Made by a program: the position numbers and the translations under genes
Part shown: in pieces, positions 40,179 through 48,434 of the stretch
Layout: each line of letters opens with the position of its first letter
Numbering within the stretch: position 1 is the stretch's first letter
The notes under the pieces: generated by a model
Told to the model about the DNA's origin: nothing
Seen by the model: the letters and a program-made list of their open reading frames with translations, nothing else
Databases searched by the model: none
DNA from: Erwinia sp. OLFS4
GTDB taxonomy: Bacteria > Pseudomonadota > Gammaproteobacteria > Enterobacterales > Enterobacteriaceae
Assembly: GCF_002752165.1 (NCBI RefSeq)
Contig: NZ_MOMB01000047.1
Coordinates: forward strand, 1-64,000
Direction of reading: 5' to 3'
DNA length: 64,000 nucleotides

Positions 40179-40651
40179 TACGCACCTCCAGTTTTTTGAT
40201 GTATTGATTGTGTGCGTTCAACACGCACCAGATAAGGTTCAGGCTGTGCAACCACCACCACCCGCGTATCAGCCGGTAGCGGTTCATCGGAAATACAGCG
40301 CCATTCACTGGCACCCATAACCGGTTTTTGTAAAAGCAAAAGTCCCGGACGACTTGCAGAACACTCGCGCGCCAGGACGCCAATCTGTCCCGCTAGCGAA
40401 TCCTCCTGTGCCACGGGGGAGAGGTATTTGCGGTTATATCGTGACCACAACCAGCCGCAAAGCAACATGGCAACGATCCAGAGCGTCAGCTGCCATTGCA
40501 GAGAGAAATGAGGCCAGATTAATGCGGTCAACGCAGGCACCAGCGCGGCTATCGCCATCCATAAACCAAAAAAGGTGGTTGTCGTTAGCTCCACCAGCAA
40601 AAATAATCCACCGACAATAATCCACGCCCACCAGACAATGTTTTCCCCCAT
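40178..40651 (-). CDS. ybbJ: NfeD-like membrane protein YbbJ
   Basis: Short NfeD-family partner of QmcA. ATG at 40651 (MGENIVWWAWIIVGG) gives 157 aa; the longer open frame upstream is not supported. Two or three TM helices occupy residues about 5-70, followed by a soluble OB-fold domain (residues about 85-157). The last base of its stop overlaps the qmcA start, a coupling usual for SPFH-NfeD pairs. Sequence similarity to E. coli YbbJ is moderate. Confidence 0.88.
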   Translation of the reverse strand: MGENIVWWAWIIVGGLFLLVELTTTTFFGLWMAIAALVPALTALIWPHFSLQWQLTLWIVAMLLCGWLWSRYNRKYLSPVAQEDSLAGQIGVLARECSASRPGLLLLQKPVMGASEWRCISDEPLPADTRVVVVAQPEPYLVRVERTQSIHQKTGGA

Positions 40652-40733
40652 TTCCCCCCCCACCTTCCGTTCGTTGTTGTCTGAAGTATATCGGTGGCAG
40701 GCGAGGCAGAGAAGCACGATATCTATTTACTGC

Positions 40734-41042
40734 TCAGGGTGTGACATGGGTACAAATCAGCTGCTTAAGGCGCATTTCTTTTTGCTGCCAGTGGGTTGTC
40801 GCCAGATAAAGCTGGCAGCCTTGCGCAACAGGTCGGCGTTGAAGTTCAATCCGGCCAGACTCAGCCAGCGGGCCTTGCAGCCGCTGACGCAATGCCTGCC
40901 ACTGTTCCCGCTGCTGCCACTGCCAGCTAAATCCCTGGGTAATCATCAGCTGACTGCGCAGTAACAGGCAAAGCGTCATCGTCATCAGCAACAATGCCAG
41001 TAACACTTCTGGCAAGGTAAACCCACGCTGAAGCTGGCTCAT
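40734..41042 (-). CDS. ppdC: Prepilin-peptidase-dependent protein PpdC
   Basis: Type IV pilin-like minor pseudopilin, 102 aa. Short leader ending at Gly, then the cleavage context RGFTLPEVLLALLLM with Phe +1 and Glu +5, followed by the hydrophobic N-methylated helix. Function in E. coli is unknown; similar minor pilins prime pilus or pseudopilus assembly. Overlaps ygdB by 4 bases (ATGA). The next gene is ybbJ, while in E. coli it is recC. Confidence 0.88.
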   Translation of the reverse strand: MSQLQRGFTLPEVLLALLLMTMTLCLLLRSQLMITQGFSWQWQQREQWQALRQRLQGPLAESGRIELQRRPVAQGCQLYLATTHWQQKEMRLKQLICTHVTP

Positions 41043-41443
41043 GGCGTACAGTGATCGGCCAGCGGGCAGTAATCAATCCAGCCACGAGGCTGTGGCCGCA
41101 ATTGCCCCTGCCGGACGTCGACCCAGCGCCAGAGACTGAGCGTTCCCGGGCCGCCATCCCCGCGCATGATGCCTTCATCTTTGCCGATCATCAGCAGACA
41201 GGCTCGCCAGCGATAGCGGCGAAAGGTCTGGCAATGCCAGTCAGGCCCGGTTTGCCATTGTCGTCTGATTCCCCATGCCAGCGCTGAACTGGCATCGGCC
41301 TGCTGATGAATAAAGCGGTGTTCTGTGGCAACGCTGAACCAACCGGCGCTAAGCTGTTGCAGATTGCTTTGCATCACCATTACCGTTGCCAGCAGCAGTA
41401 ACATGACCATACTGAGTGCACTACTGCCCTGTTGTTGCCACAT
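41039..41443 (-). CDS. ygdB: YgdB (DUF2509) pilin-operon protein
   Basis: 134 aa from ATG 41443 (GTG 41446 is an in-frame alternative), with GGGAG upstream. N-terminal hydrophobic segment after QQGSSALSMVM resembles PilX-like minor pilins; the end RGWIDYCPLADHC matches the YgdB C-terminus, with conserved Cys. Overlaps ppdB by 23 bp and ppdC by 4 bp, so the four genes are translated as a unit. Confidence 0.87.
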   Translation of the reverse strand: MWQQQGSSALSMVMLLLLATVMVMQSNLQQLSAGWFSVATEHRFIHQQADASSALAWGIRRQWQTGPDWHCQTFRRYRWRACLLMIGKDEGIMRGDGGPGTLSLWRWVDVRQGQLRPQPRGWIDYCPLADHCTP

Positions 41444-41978
41444 CACGGTTCTCCCGGGTTATCCCTCTGATAATCTCAACCTTCAGCGCCGGCCAGCGCA
41501 GCGACTGCATAACAAGTCTGAACCACAATCGTTCACCGGATAAGCGCAGCGTAAATACAGTGATACGCACATGCTGCGGATCATTCATTTTTTCCCAACC
41601 GCGGCCATCGCAGTCTGCGACCCCACGCTGCGTTTCCAGATTGCCGTCGCGCAGGCGATAGCCATAATAGTCACTGCTGGCGGATGGAGGTGGTTGCCAG
41701 CGGCCGCGACTGTTCTCATCCCAGCGGACCAGCAGACAATGTGCCGGGCCAATACGTAATCCGGCCCCGCGGCATTCCCCATGGCAATAACCTGCCCGAC
41801 GAATGGCTTTTTCCAGCGAAAATGCCAGATGATAGGCATCATCGTGCAGCTGTGCCCGCACCGCCTGTTGCAGGTTAGCGGCCGTCAGCGCAGACATAAT
41901 GCGGCCAGCAATCGGCAATATGAGCGCCAGCAGCGCCATCACTATCAGCATTTCAGACAGGGTATAGCCCCGTTGCAT
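41421..41978 (-). CDS. ppdB: Prepilin-peptidase-dependent protein PpdB
   Basis: Minor pseudopilin of PilW type, 185 aa from ATG 41978. Prepilin cleavage context MQRGYTLSEMLIVMALLAL, with Glu at +5. The globular domain contains a Cys pair region (GYCHGECRGAGL) and ADCDGRGWEK. ATG overlaps the ppdA stop (TAATG). Function unknown in E. coli. Confidence 0.9.
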   Translation of the reverse strand: MQRGYTLSEMLIVMALLALILPIAGRIMSALTAANLQQAVRAQLHDDAYHLAFSLEKAIRRAGYCHGECRGAGLRIGPAHCLLVRWDENSRGRWQPPPSASSDYYGYRLRDGNLETQRGVADCDGRGWEKMNDPQHVRITVFTLRLSGERLWFRLVMQSLRWPALKVEIIRGITRENRDVATTGQ

Positions 41979-42439
41979 TATCCGCTGCACCTGCCATCGT
42001 TTAGCGGACAAATCCGGATACGCCCGCGCGATGCCACCACAACACGCAGGGCACCGGCGGCATTGTGCAGGGTGAAACTTCCCGGACGGGCAACATCACG
42101 CCGCCCATAAAAACCGACGCCGGCAGAAACCGCCTGCAGATGGACGTCCCGCCACGGGGCGCATAATCGCAGCTCGCTGGAAAAATCATGGCGGCGGACG
42201 CTTTGCAGGCACCAGCCGGCACCGGCTTGCACGTGGATAATCGCATCAGCATTGTACCAGCCCGCGGCATCACGTAACTGCAGCAAAAAATGACGCAACT
42301 GGCTGGCGCTATCCTGCAAATGCCACTGCTGTTGCCAGCGTTGCCATCCTTGCATCCCGCCGCTTGCCAGTACGCTGGTTATCAGCACCACAATCATCAT
42401 TTCCGGCAGAGAGAATCCGCCGCTGGTGAATTTTTTCAT
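41978..42439 (-). CDS. ppdA: Prepilin-peptidase-dependent protein PpdA
   Basis: Minor pseudopilin of GspH/FimT type, 153 aa from ATG 42439 (MKKFTSGGFSLPEMM); E. coli 156. Cleavage site GG|FSLPE, hydrophobic helix MMIVVLITSVLASGG, then a beta-rich domain ending RGRIRICPLNDGRCSG with two Cys. First gene of ppdA-ppdB-ygdB-ppdC. In E. coli its upstream neighbour is thyA; here about 13 kb of other genes intervene. Confidence 0.9.
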   Translation of the reverse strand: MKKFTSGGFSLPEMMIVVLITSVLASGGMQGWQRWQQQWHLQDSASQLRHFLLQLRDAAGWYNADAIIHVQAGAGWCLQSVRRHDFSSELRLCAPWRDVHLQAVSAGVGFYGRRDVARPGSFTLHNAAGALRVVVASRGRIRICPLNDGRCSG

Positions 42440-42758
42440 GGCACGATAATGGCAGCCCGGCAGCAGAAGCCCAGCAGGAAAGTTGGTTTTTATGAGGATG
42501 GCCGCAGGGAGAGTGGCCCGCGATGAAAAAGGCAACCGTCGCGCCGGGCTGCGTCGCTAAACGCGGAATTTTTCCCTCTGTCAGTGGGACAATAGCCTGA
42601 AACAGCGTATAACGTAAGGACACTCTGCCGGCGATGTGTGGACAGCCCGATGATAACGGTCTGTTTTTTGGCGGCTGCCACAAAACAGAATGACCGCATT
42701 TGTATAGCAACAGTCCGGTGCGCTTCACACCCTGCACCACACCATCACAGGAAAAACC
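42440..42758. other. Divergent intergenic region ppdA-ddpX
   Basis: 319 bp between two divergent starts, presumably holding both promoters. I find no convincing operator, RNA gene or repeat. A run ggtctgttttttggc (42657-42671) has no strong stem before it. Only CAGGAAAAA, the probable ddpX ribosome-binding site, is clear. Confidence 0.35.
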
Positions 42759-43325
42759 ATGTTGCATGAAACCCAGCTGGTCGACATCCGTCAGTACGTG
42801 CCCACGGCCCGTATTGAACTGAAATATGCCAGCCACGATAATATTACCGGCAAGCCCATATACCGTAATCCCTGCCCGTTACTGCACCCGCTGGCTGCGG
42901 AAAAATTAGCCCGCAGCGCCGAAATAGCCAGTCTGGCGGGGTTTACTCTGCTGGTCTATGACGTCTATCGCCCCCAGCTGGCACAGCTTCATCTCTGGCG
43001 TGCCTGCCCCAATCCACAGTTTGTAATGCCGGTTGAAACCGGCTCAAACCATAGCCGCGGCACAGCGGTGGATCTCACGCTGCTTGATGACAGCGGCAAC
43101 GCGCTGGATATGGGTGCCGGCTTTGATGACATGCGCGCGCTGTCCCATGCCTATCATGGCGACGTGCCGGTCAAGGCCCAACGCAACCGGCTGCTGCTGA
43201 ATGCCATTATGTTCGGTGCCGGTTTTGTCGGTCTGGCCACCGAATGGTGGCATTTTGAACTACCTGACGCCGCACGTTATCCACTGCTTAGCGACCACTT
43301 TGACTGCTACCCACTGACGCCATAA
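42759..43325 (+). CDS. ddpX: D-alanyl-D-alanine dipeptidase DdpX (VanX type)
   Basis: Zinc dipeptidase that hydrolyses D-Ala-D-Ala, in E. coli allowing reuse of the dipeptide from peptidoglycan. 188 aa (E. coli 193). M15D motif SNHSRGTAVDLTLLD gives the zinc His and Asp; ATEWWHFE gives catalytic Glu and third His; VYRPQ-type YDVYRP holds the conserved Arg. No signal peptide, so cytoplasmic. The ddpABCDF transporter genes are absent. No vanA/vanH relatives are nearby, so a resistance role is not indicated. Confidence 0.93.
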   Translation: MLHETQLVDIRQYVPTARIELKYASHDNITGKPIYRNPCPLLHPLAAEKLARSAEIASLAGFTLLVYDVYRPQLAQLHLWRACPNPQFVMPVETGSNHSRGTAVDLTLLDDSGNALDMGAGFDDMRALSHAYHGDVPVKAQRNRLLLNAIMFGAGFVGLATEWWHFELPDAARYPLLSDHFDCYPLTP

Positions 43326-43326
43326 C

Positions 43327-43773
43327 TTAGCGCCGCTGGCGCAGCCAGTTATCAAGGCCGGCGGCAAACAGCTGACGATCGCGCTGACTGAGTGAAGCCG
43401 GACCGCCAGTCTGAATGCCGCTGGCGCGCAGGGTATCCATAAAATCACGCATCGTCAGACGCTCGCGAATGGTGGCTTCACTATAACGCTCACCACGTGG
43501 ATTCAGTGCCACCGCGCCTTTCTCCAGTACCTCGGCGGCCAGTGGAATATCGGCAGTGATGACCAGATCGCCGGTTTCAACCCGACGAACAATTTCATTG
43601 TCGGCCACGTCAAAACCGGATGCCACGCGCAGAGTGCGCAAAAAACGCGAGGCCGGTACCGTCAGAGGCTGATTAGCGACAAACGTCACCATAACCTGTT
43701 CACGTTCTGCTGCGCGGTACAATACCTCTTTGATAACTTTCGGACAGGCGTCAGCATCAACCCAGATCGACAT
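43327..43773 (-). CDS. yaiI: UPF0178 protein YaiI
   Basis: 148 aa from ATG 43773 ([24 protein letters not shown]), AAAGGAA upstream. PIN-like/NYN-related small fold of unknown function; conserved [19 protein letters not shown] and [12 protein letters not shown]. The open frame extends upstream without family similarity and overlaps the DUF421 gene. Convergent with ddpX, one base between the stops. In E. coli yaiI lies next to proC and aroL. Confidence 0.93.
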   Translation of the reverse strand: MSIWVDADACPKVIKEVLYRAAEREQVMVTFVANQPLTVPASRFLRTLRVASGFDVADNEIVRRVETGDLVITADIPLAAEVLEKGAVALNPRGERYSEATIRERLTMRDFMDTLRASGIQTGGPASLSQRDRQLFAAGLDNWLRQRR

Positions 43774-43783
43774 GACTTTTCCT

Positions 43784-44233
43784 TTACTGCGTACGGGTGG
43801 GAATAATGGAGATTTTGCCGTTCTTTTCCAGAATGGCAAATTTAATCTGATCCAGTCGTTCCAGTCCCTGGGTGCTACGGGCCGTATGCAGAATATCCTC
43901 CGCGCTAATGCCTGCCCGCCGCGCGCGTTGCGGTAACAGCTTACCGTGTTCAACCAGAATCAGGGCGCTGCCATCGATAAGTAACTCCAGACGAGGAAAC
44001 CAGTCTTTCAGCCGGCCAAAAGCAATATCAATAGTGATCAGGGTAATAATCGTCAATGACGCACCGGTCACGGAAAAATCATCGCCGAGCAGCGCCTGCT
44101 GGGTAGCTTCACTGATAATCAGCAACAGGACTAAATCAAATGACGTCATTTCCAGCAGGGTGCGCCGACCGGCTATCTTCAGAACAATCATCAGCACAAG
44201 GTAGATGCTGGCCGCGCGTAGTACCGTTTCCAT
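43784..44233 (-). CDS. DUF421 (YetF-like) membrane protein
   Basis: 149 aa from ATG 44233 with AGGAG upstream. N-terminal TM helices (about 8-25, 36-52, 60-76) precede the DUF421 cytoplasmic domain with [27 protein letters not shown] and the end [14 protein letters not shown]. Function of the family is not established; Bacillus members affect spore or envelope properties. Stop lies 8 bp after the 44242-44760 gene, which is probably its partner. Confidence 0.9.
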   Translation of the reverse strand: METVLRAASIYLVLMIVLKIAGRRTLLEMTSFDLVLLLIISEATQQALLGDDFSVTGASLTIITLITIDIAFGRLKDWFPRLELLIDGSALILVEHGKLLPQRARRAGISAEDILHTARSTQGLERLDQIKFAILEKNGKISIIPTRTQ

Positions 44234-44241
44234 CGCTGCTC

Positions 44242-44760
44242 CTAAGGATAAATCCACTGAGTGAACTGTAAGCGGGAACCTTCAGGCGTGCTTATCGTCA
44301 CGGGATAACGTCCGGGCTTTTGCGGTTGCAAGCCCAGCCATACCGATGCCCCATTTTGCAGACTGTCACGTGACCAGCTTAGCGTCATCTGGTGCTGTGA
44401 ACTAACAGCCCGCAGCGGCTGGGGTTGCAACGTCTGCAACTGAAAGTTATCCATCGCCTGGCTACTTAAGGTGATGACTAACGGCCCGCGCCCACGCTGA
44501 CGTTCGCGGATGGTCATCGTCATATCACTGTCAAACAGACCAAAACGCTCATATTCCACCTGCAGGCGGCCATCAGCTGAAATCAGCGTCTGGTGACTCA
44601 GCCACCCTTTAGAGAACAGCCCGCAGGCACCGGCAATCACCATAATAAACAACCATGCCGCCCCGAGCCGCTGTATCCGCCATTCAAGGCGTTGCCAGGA
44701 CATATTCTCTTTTACCGGAAACGTACGGCTGCGCTGTTCATCGGGCTGGTTTTGCTTCAT
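44242..44760 (-). CDS. Hypothetical membrane-anchored protein beside DUF421
   Basis: 172 aa from ATG 44760 (MKQNQPDEQRSRTF), GGGAG upstream. Polar N-terminus of about 48 residues, one TM helix (about 48-66, AAWLFIMVIAGACGLF), then a beta-rich outer domain of about 105 residues with repeated L-Q-P and RYPVTISTPEGS. No Cys outside the TM region and no enzyme motif. I do not recognise a named family. Gene order, with 8 bp to the DUF421 gene, points to a two-gene membrane unit; it is divergent from proC. Confidence 0.8.
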   Translation of the reverse strand: MKQNQPDEQRSRTFPVKENMSWQRLEWRIQRLGAAWLFIMVIAGACGLFSKGWLSHQTLISADGRLQVEYERFGLFDSDMTMTIRERQRGRGPLVITLSSQAMDNFQLQTLQPQPLRAVSSQHQMTLSWSRDSLQNGASVWLGLQPQKPGRYPVTISTPEGSRLQFTQWIYP

Positions 44761-44862
44761 GGTCACTCCCCTGTGCGGTTGTCTAAGTGTAGCCAACGCT
44801 GGCATCCAGCGCAGAATGACGTAAGCTGTCTGACAATACTGAATATGACAGGGAACCTGGCT

Positions 44863-45681
44863 GTGGAAAAGAAAATCGGTTTTATTGGCTGTGGCAATAT
44901 GTCAAAGGCGATTATCGCCGGTCTGGTCAATAGCGGCCGGATGGCGGCTCAACAGATTCTGGTGTTTGACCACAAAGCCACCACCAACCAACAAATGCAC
45001 CAGCAGTTTGGCATTACGCCAGCAGAAAACGCCGCCCAGCTAGCAGCGGAAGCGGACATTCTGATCGGCGCGGTAAAACCAAATGTGATGCTGCCTGTAA
45101 TAAGCGATCTGGCACCGGCAATGAAACCCGATGCATTGTTTGTTTCTATTGCGGCCGGTATCACCATTGCCACTCTGACATCGGTCCTGGGCGACAGGCG
45201 TAAAATCGTGCGAGCCATGCCTAATACGCCGGCGCTGGTAGGGGAAGGGATGACCTCCCTGACGCCAAACGCCCATGTCAGTCAGCATGAAATGCAGCAG
45301 GTACAGGAGATATTCAGCAGTTTTGGTAAAGCTGCCGTGGTCCCCGAATACCAAATTCATGCGGTGGTCGCGGCCAGTGGCTCCGCCCCGGCCTATCTCT
45401 TTATGCTGATTGAAGCCATGGCGGATGGTGCGGTACTCGGTGGGTTACCGCGCGTCCAGGCCTACCAGTTCGCCGCTCAGGCGGTTAAAGGCGCGGCAGA
45501 GATGGTACTGGCAAGCGATAAACATCCGGCAGAACTGAAAGATATGGTCTGCTCCCCCGGCGGTACCACCATTGAAGCCGTCAGAGTCCTGGAAGAAAAA
45601 GGCTTCCGTTCAGCCATTATTGAAGCGATGCAAAGTTGCATGGCCAAATCGCAAGCGATGAGCCGCAGTCAGGGCGGTTAG
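44863..45681 (+). CDS. proC: Pyrroline-5-carboxylate reductase ProC
   Basis: Last step of proline synthesis: reduces 1-pyrroline-5-carboxylate with NADPH. GTG at 44863 (VEKKIGFIGCGNM) gives 272 aa and matches the start of E. coli ProC; ATG 44845 is an in-frame alternative. Rossmann GFIGCGNMSKAI, AVKPN, MPNTPALVGEGM and the C-terminal signature KDMVCSPGGTTIEAVRVLEEK are intact. Divergent from the hypothetical/DUF421 pair. Essential for prototrophy, so its move into this block is a rearrangement of a core gene. Confidence 0.95.
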   Translation: MEKKIGFIGCGNMSKAIIAGLVNSGRMAAQQILVFDHKATTNQQMHQQFGITPAENAAQLAAEADILIGAVKPNVMLPVISDLAPAMKPDALFVSIAAGITIATLTSVLGDRRKIVRAMPNTPALVGEGMTSLTPNAHVSQHEMQQVQEIFSSFGKAAVVPEYQIHAVVAASGSAPAYLFMLIEAMADGAVLGGLPRVQAYQFAAQAVKGAAEMVLASDKHPAELKDMVCSPGGTTIEAVRVLEEKGFRSAIIEAMQSCMAKSQAMSRSQGG

Positions 45682-45710
45682 ACTGCCAATACCCGCGTAA
45701 CCCGCGGGCG

Positions 45711-47234
45711 TTAGCATGATAAAACCTGTGCTTTGGCTTCCGCCATCGTCATCGGACGCTGCATACGCTGAATCATTTCCGCCGTCAGCCGGTAGCGTCC
45801 GCACGAGGCCAGCGCACGCAACCGTCCCTGTCGCCCGTAAAGAGCGATAAAGTCCTTATCCTGCAAACAACCAAACAATTGGTATTCATCCCAGTCGCCA
45901 CCGTGACCAAGATATTCATAGCGCGTACCGAATTGTGTCGTCCAGAAGAACGGCACCCGATCAAAAACCTGCTGATGTCCGAGCATATTAAGCGCCGCAA
46001 TCCGCCCCTGTTGCTGAGCAACCCGCCAGTGTTCAATGTGTTTTGTTCCCTGTGAATCAGCCCAACTGACACAATCACCCACCGCCCAAATGTCGGGCGC
46101 AACTTGCAGAAAATGGTCAGCCAGCAGGCTACCGTCATACTGCTGTGGCAAATCATGCACAAAGCCACAGGCCGGTACGACGCCGGTGGCTATCAACAGG
46201 GTCTTCGCTTCAATGGTTTTACCGTTTGCCAGGCGTACGGCCCTGAGCTGTTGATCGTCGCCGTCAAGGGCAACTACCTCTCCGGTGACAAAGCCGACGC
46301 CATTTTGTTTATGCAGATCATAAAAATAGCCGGCAATCGTTTCGCCAAATACTTTTTTAAATGGCAACGCATCCCGGGCGATAATCTGTACCCGGATACC
46401 CTGGTTTCGTAATGCAGATGCCAGCTCCATGCCAATAAAACTGTTGCCGATAATTACCAGATGCTGAGTCTTTTCCACCTCGCGCAGTAACGCTGCCGCC
46501 TGATCAATACTGCGTAATACATGTACGCCAGACAGGCCGATTCCTGGTATATCGGGACGTAGCGGACAGCCGCCGCTGGCAATCAGCAGACGGTCAAATT
46601 TTAGCGATTGCTGGTCACTGAACCACAGCGTTTTTTGTCTGGCATCCAGCCGGACTACCTGCGCAAAACGGCGCTCAACAAAACGCGAAAAATCAGGCGC
46701 CAGCGGTGATGGCACCTCATCCAGTGTCATTTTACCGGCAGGAACAAACTTGGTCAGCGCGGTTCGGTCATAGGGGGCCTGCTGCTCTTTATCAATCAGG
46801 ATCAGTTTGCCGTCAAACCCCTCGTTGCGTAAGGTCCAGGCGGCGGCACTGCCAGCCGCACCGGCGCCAAGAATAACCCAGACCGGTTGCTCACCGGGTG
46901 CAGTCAGCTGATCGCTTTGCGTTATTGCCGCAGTATCCACCGCAATCTGTCCTGCTTCAAGCTGCACCGGATAACGTTGCAGATCGCTCAATGCCAGCGG
47001 TTCCAGCAGCTTACCGCTGCGGCTGTTGAACATGGCTTTGTGCCACGGACAAATGAGTTTACCCTCGCATACCGCCCCCTCATCCATTGGCGCCCCGGCA
47101 TGGGGACATTTGTCCTGAAAAGCGCTCACGTGGTCGCCATCACGTAACAAAATAAAGGCGGTTTTACCCAGCTGTTGTTTGACTGGCTGGCCTTCCGGCA
47201 GGGCATTCAAGGCCATCACCTGTTGAAAACTCAC
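45711..47234 (-). CDS. Rieske [2Fe-2S]-FAD oxidoreductase (AIF-like)
   Basis: 507-aa fusion. An N-terminal Rieske domain has ligands Cys43, His45, Cys62 and His65 (CPHAG and CPWH). A pyridine nucleotide-disulphide oxidoreductase domain has GAGAAGSAAA (FAD, near 123), VIIGNSFIGMELA (NAD(P)H) and the second FAD motif WAVGDCV. This layout is that of AIFM3/AIF-like and NirD-fused reductases rather than of dioxygenase reductases. No oxygenase genes are nearby. Physiological substrate unknown; a stress-linked NAD(P)H oxidoreductase is possible. Stop faces the proC stop 30 bp away. Confidence 0.88.
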   Translation of the reverse strand: MSFQQVMALNALPEGQPVKQQLGKTAFILLRDGDHVSAFQDKCPHAGAPMDEGAVCEGKLICPWHKAMFNSRSGKLLEPLALSDLQRYPVQLEAGQIAVDTAAITQSDQLTAPGEQPVWVILGAGAAGSAAAWTLRNEGFDGKLILIDKEQQAPYDRTALTKFVPAGKMTLDEVPSPLAPDFSRFVERRFAQVVRLDARQKTLWFSDQQSLKFDRLLIASGGCPLRPDIPGIGLSGVHVLRSIDQAAALLREVEKTQHLVIIGNSFIGMELASALRNQGIRVQIIARDALPFKKVFGETIAGYFYDLHKQNGVGFVTGEVVALDGDDQQLRAVRLANGKTIEAKTLLIATGVVPACGFVHDLPQQYDGSLLADHFLQVAPDIWAVGDCVSWADSQGTKHIEHWRVAQQQGRIAALNMLGHQQVFDRVPFFWTTQFGTRYEYLGHGGDWDEYQLFGCLQDKDFIALYGRQGRLRALASCGRYRLTAEMIQRMQRPMTMAEAKAQVLSC

Positions 47235-47459
47235 AATGTCACTCCTGTTTCCTGATTACCGGCGGGGCAGCGGTCAGCCGCGTTTGCTCACCATTAAGCC
47301 TGGCATTAATAGGGGTATTCGCAACGATTAACGAAAAAAAGCGATTAATCTGATAATGGATCGCCCCAAAATGCCCTTTCGCTACGCTGGATTTACCGGT
47401 TCAGTTGCCGGTTATCCGGCGGAAAAGTGACTTTTACAGAAAAACGCCGGGGCGAATGA
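47235..47459. other. Non-coding stretch upstream of the Rieske gene
   Basis: 225 bp with no clear gene, containing the presumed promoter of the Rieske-flavoprotein. Together with the doubtful frame at 47460-47711 and the next 178 bp, about 650 bp lack any recognised gene. No repeat or RNA hairpin with a T-tract was seen. Confidence 0.3.
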
Positions 47460-47711
47460 TCAAGGTAAAAATGACGCCAGTAATCGCGAGTCTGAGCCAG
47501 TAATACCGCGTACGATTGCGTTTTTTAAGCGGCTGTCCGGCATCACATAGGCATTGCGCGATTTAAAAGTGCGGTTAATCACAGCGGCAGGATCATACTC
47601 ATGATTCGCTGAACGGGCGGCAGCGAATAAGATGGCGCCAACCCAATGATTGACAGCCTGTGCCCAGCGCCATATCACCGCAGGTAAAAACGCGTTCAGC
47701 CAACTCAGCAA
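47460..47711 (-). CDS. Possible small protein or gene fragment
   Basis: 83-codon frame beginning with TTG at 47711 and ending TGA, with codon use like neighbouring genes. A hydrophobic, Trp-rich N-terminus (residues about 1-32) is followed by a polar part with ARSANHEYDPAAVINRTFKSR and VMPDSRLKNAI. There is no ATG start and no good ribosome-binding site, which suggests the 3' end of a decayed gene rather than a complete one. I do not recognise the family. Confidence 0.35.
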   Translation of the reverse strand: MLSWLNAFLPAVIWRWAQAVNHWVGAILFAAARSANHEYDPAAVINRTFKSRNAYVMPDSRLKNAIVRGITGSDSRLLASFLP

Positions 47712-47889
47712 AGAGGGTTACAGCACGGAATCGTCGCGGATCACCGCTGGCGGCAGCGCAGAGTTGCCAACACACTTTAACCGACCGTACTTTACCGGGC
47801 GCCCGTATCAGAGAATAAGGCGACAGGAAGAGATTATCTGGTTACGAAACACAAACCGGGCCTGCCGGACAGCAGGCCACAGGATAAAA

Positions 47890-48195
47890 TTAACTTTTTT
47901 TCAGGCAGCTGCTCATAAAGGTTTTACGGGCGTCACCTTTCAGCGCTTTTTGCCCTGCTTCTGCATTACAGTTTTTCATTTTCATTTGCTGAGGCGTCAT
48001 ACCCGCCGTATTGCTGTCTTTTTTCAGGCAGTTGCTCATAAAACTTTTACGTGCATCCCCTTTTAACGATTGTTTCGCCGCCGTGGCATTACATTGGGTC
48101 ATTTTTTGCTGCTGAGCAGTTTTCTCTGCTGCCCCTGCGCTGCCTGCAGCCATCAGCGCACACAACGCCACCATTGCCAGTAACTTCGTTTTCAT
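47890..48195 (-). CDS. psiF: PsiF family periplasmic protein
   Basis: 101 aa from ATG 48195, following AGGAAAAC. Signal peptide of about 23 residues ending AGA-AE, then two tandem PsiF repeats, each of form CNA.A..(Q/A).LKGDAR(K)(S/T)FMS.CLKK, with paired Cys. In E. coli psiF is phosphate-starvation inducible and lies downstream of phoA, two genes from proC. Here phoA and dgcC are absent. Function unknown. No Pho box was identified. Confidence 0.92.
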   Translation of the reverse strand: MKTKLLAMVALCALMAAGSAGAAEKTAQQQKMTQCNATAAKQSLKGDARKSFMSNCLKKDSNTAGMTPQQMKMKNCNAEAGQKALKGDARKTFMSSCLKKS

Positions 48196-48316
48196 CACAT
48201 GTTTTCCTGTAATTGAGATAAAGCACCGTTAATTCCAGGCTGGAATCGTCAATTTTGCAAGTAAGTGAGTGAAAAAATGCTGGTGAGCGCAGTATTCATG
48301 CCGGCACAGACCGGCC

Positions 48317-48346
48317 AAAAAATAGCCCCGCTGATTGCAGCGGGGC
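48317..48346 (-). terminator. Terminator of the small lipoprotein gene
   Basis: Nine-bp stem gccccgctg (48325-48333) / cagcggggc (48338-48346), four-base loop, followed leftward by TATTTTTT. It lies about 90 bp past the stop of the lipoprotein gene at 48435-48584. Confidence 0.8.
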
Positions 48347-48434
48347 AACATACTGCCCGGTTTGCCCATTGCCGACTCGCTTCGGGAGTACCGGCACGGA
48401 TACGCTGGCTGAGGACGCTGTAATCAAAGCGCCG

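Noticed and set aside
42759-43325. ddpX as a vancomycin-resistance determinant
   Set aside because: No vanH, vanA or vanRS relatives nearby; chromosomal DdpX in enterobacteria serves dipeptide use.
47650-48066. 138-codon plus-strand frame across psiF
   Set aside because: Antisense to the psiF repeats, with codon use and residues that do not look like a protein.
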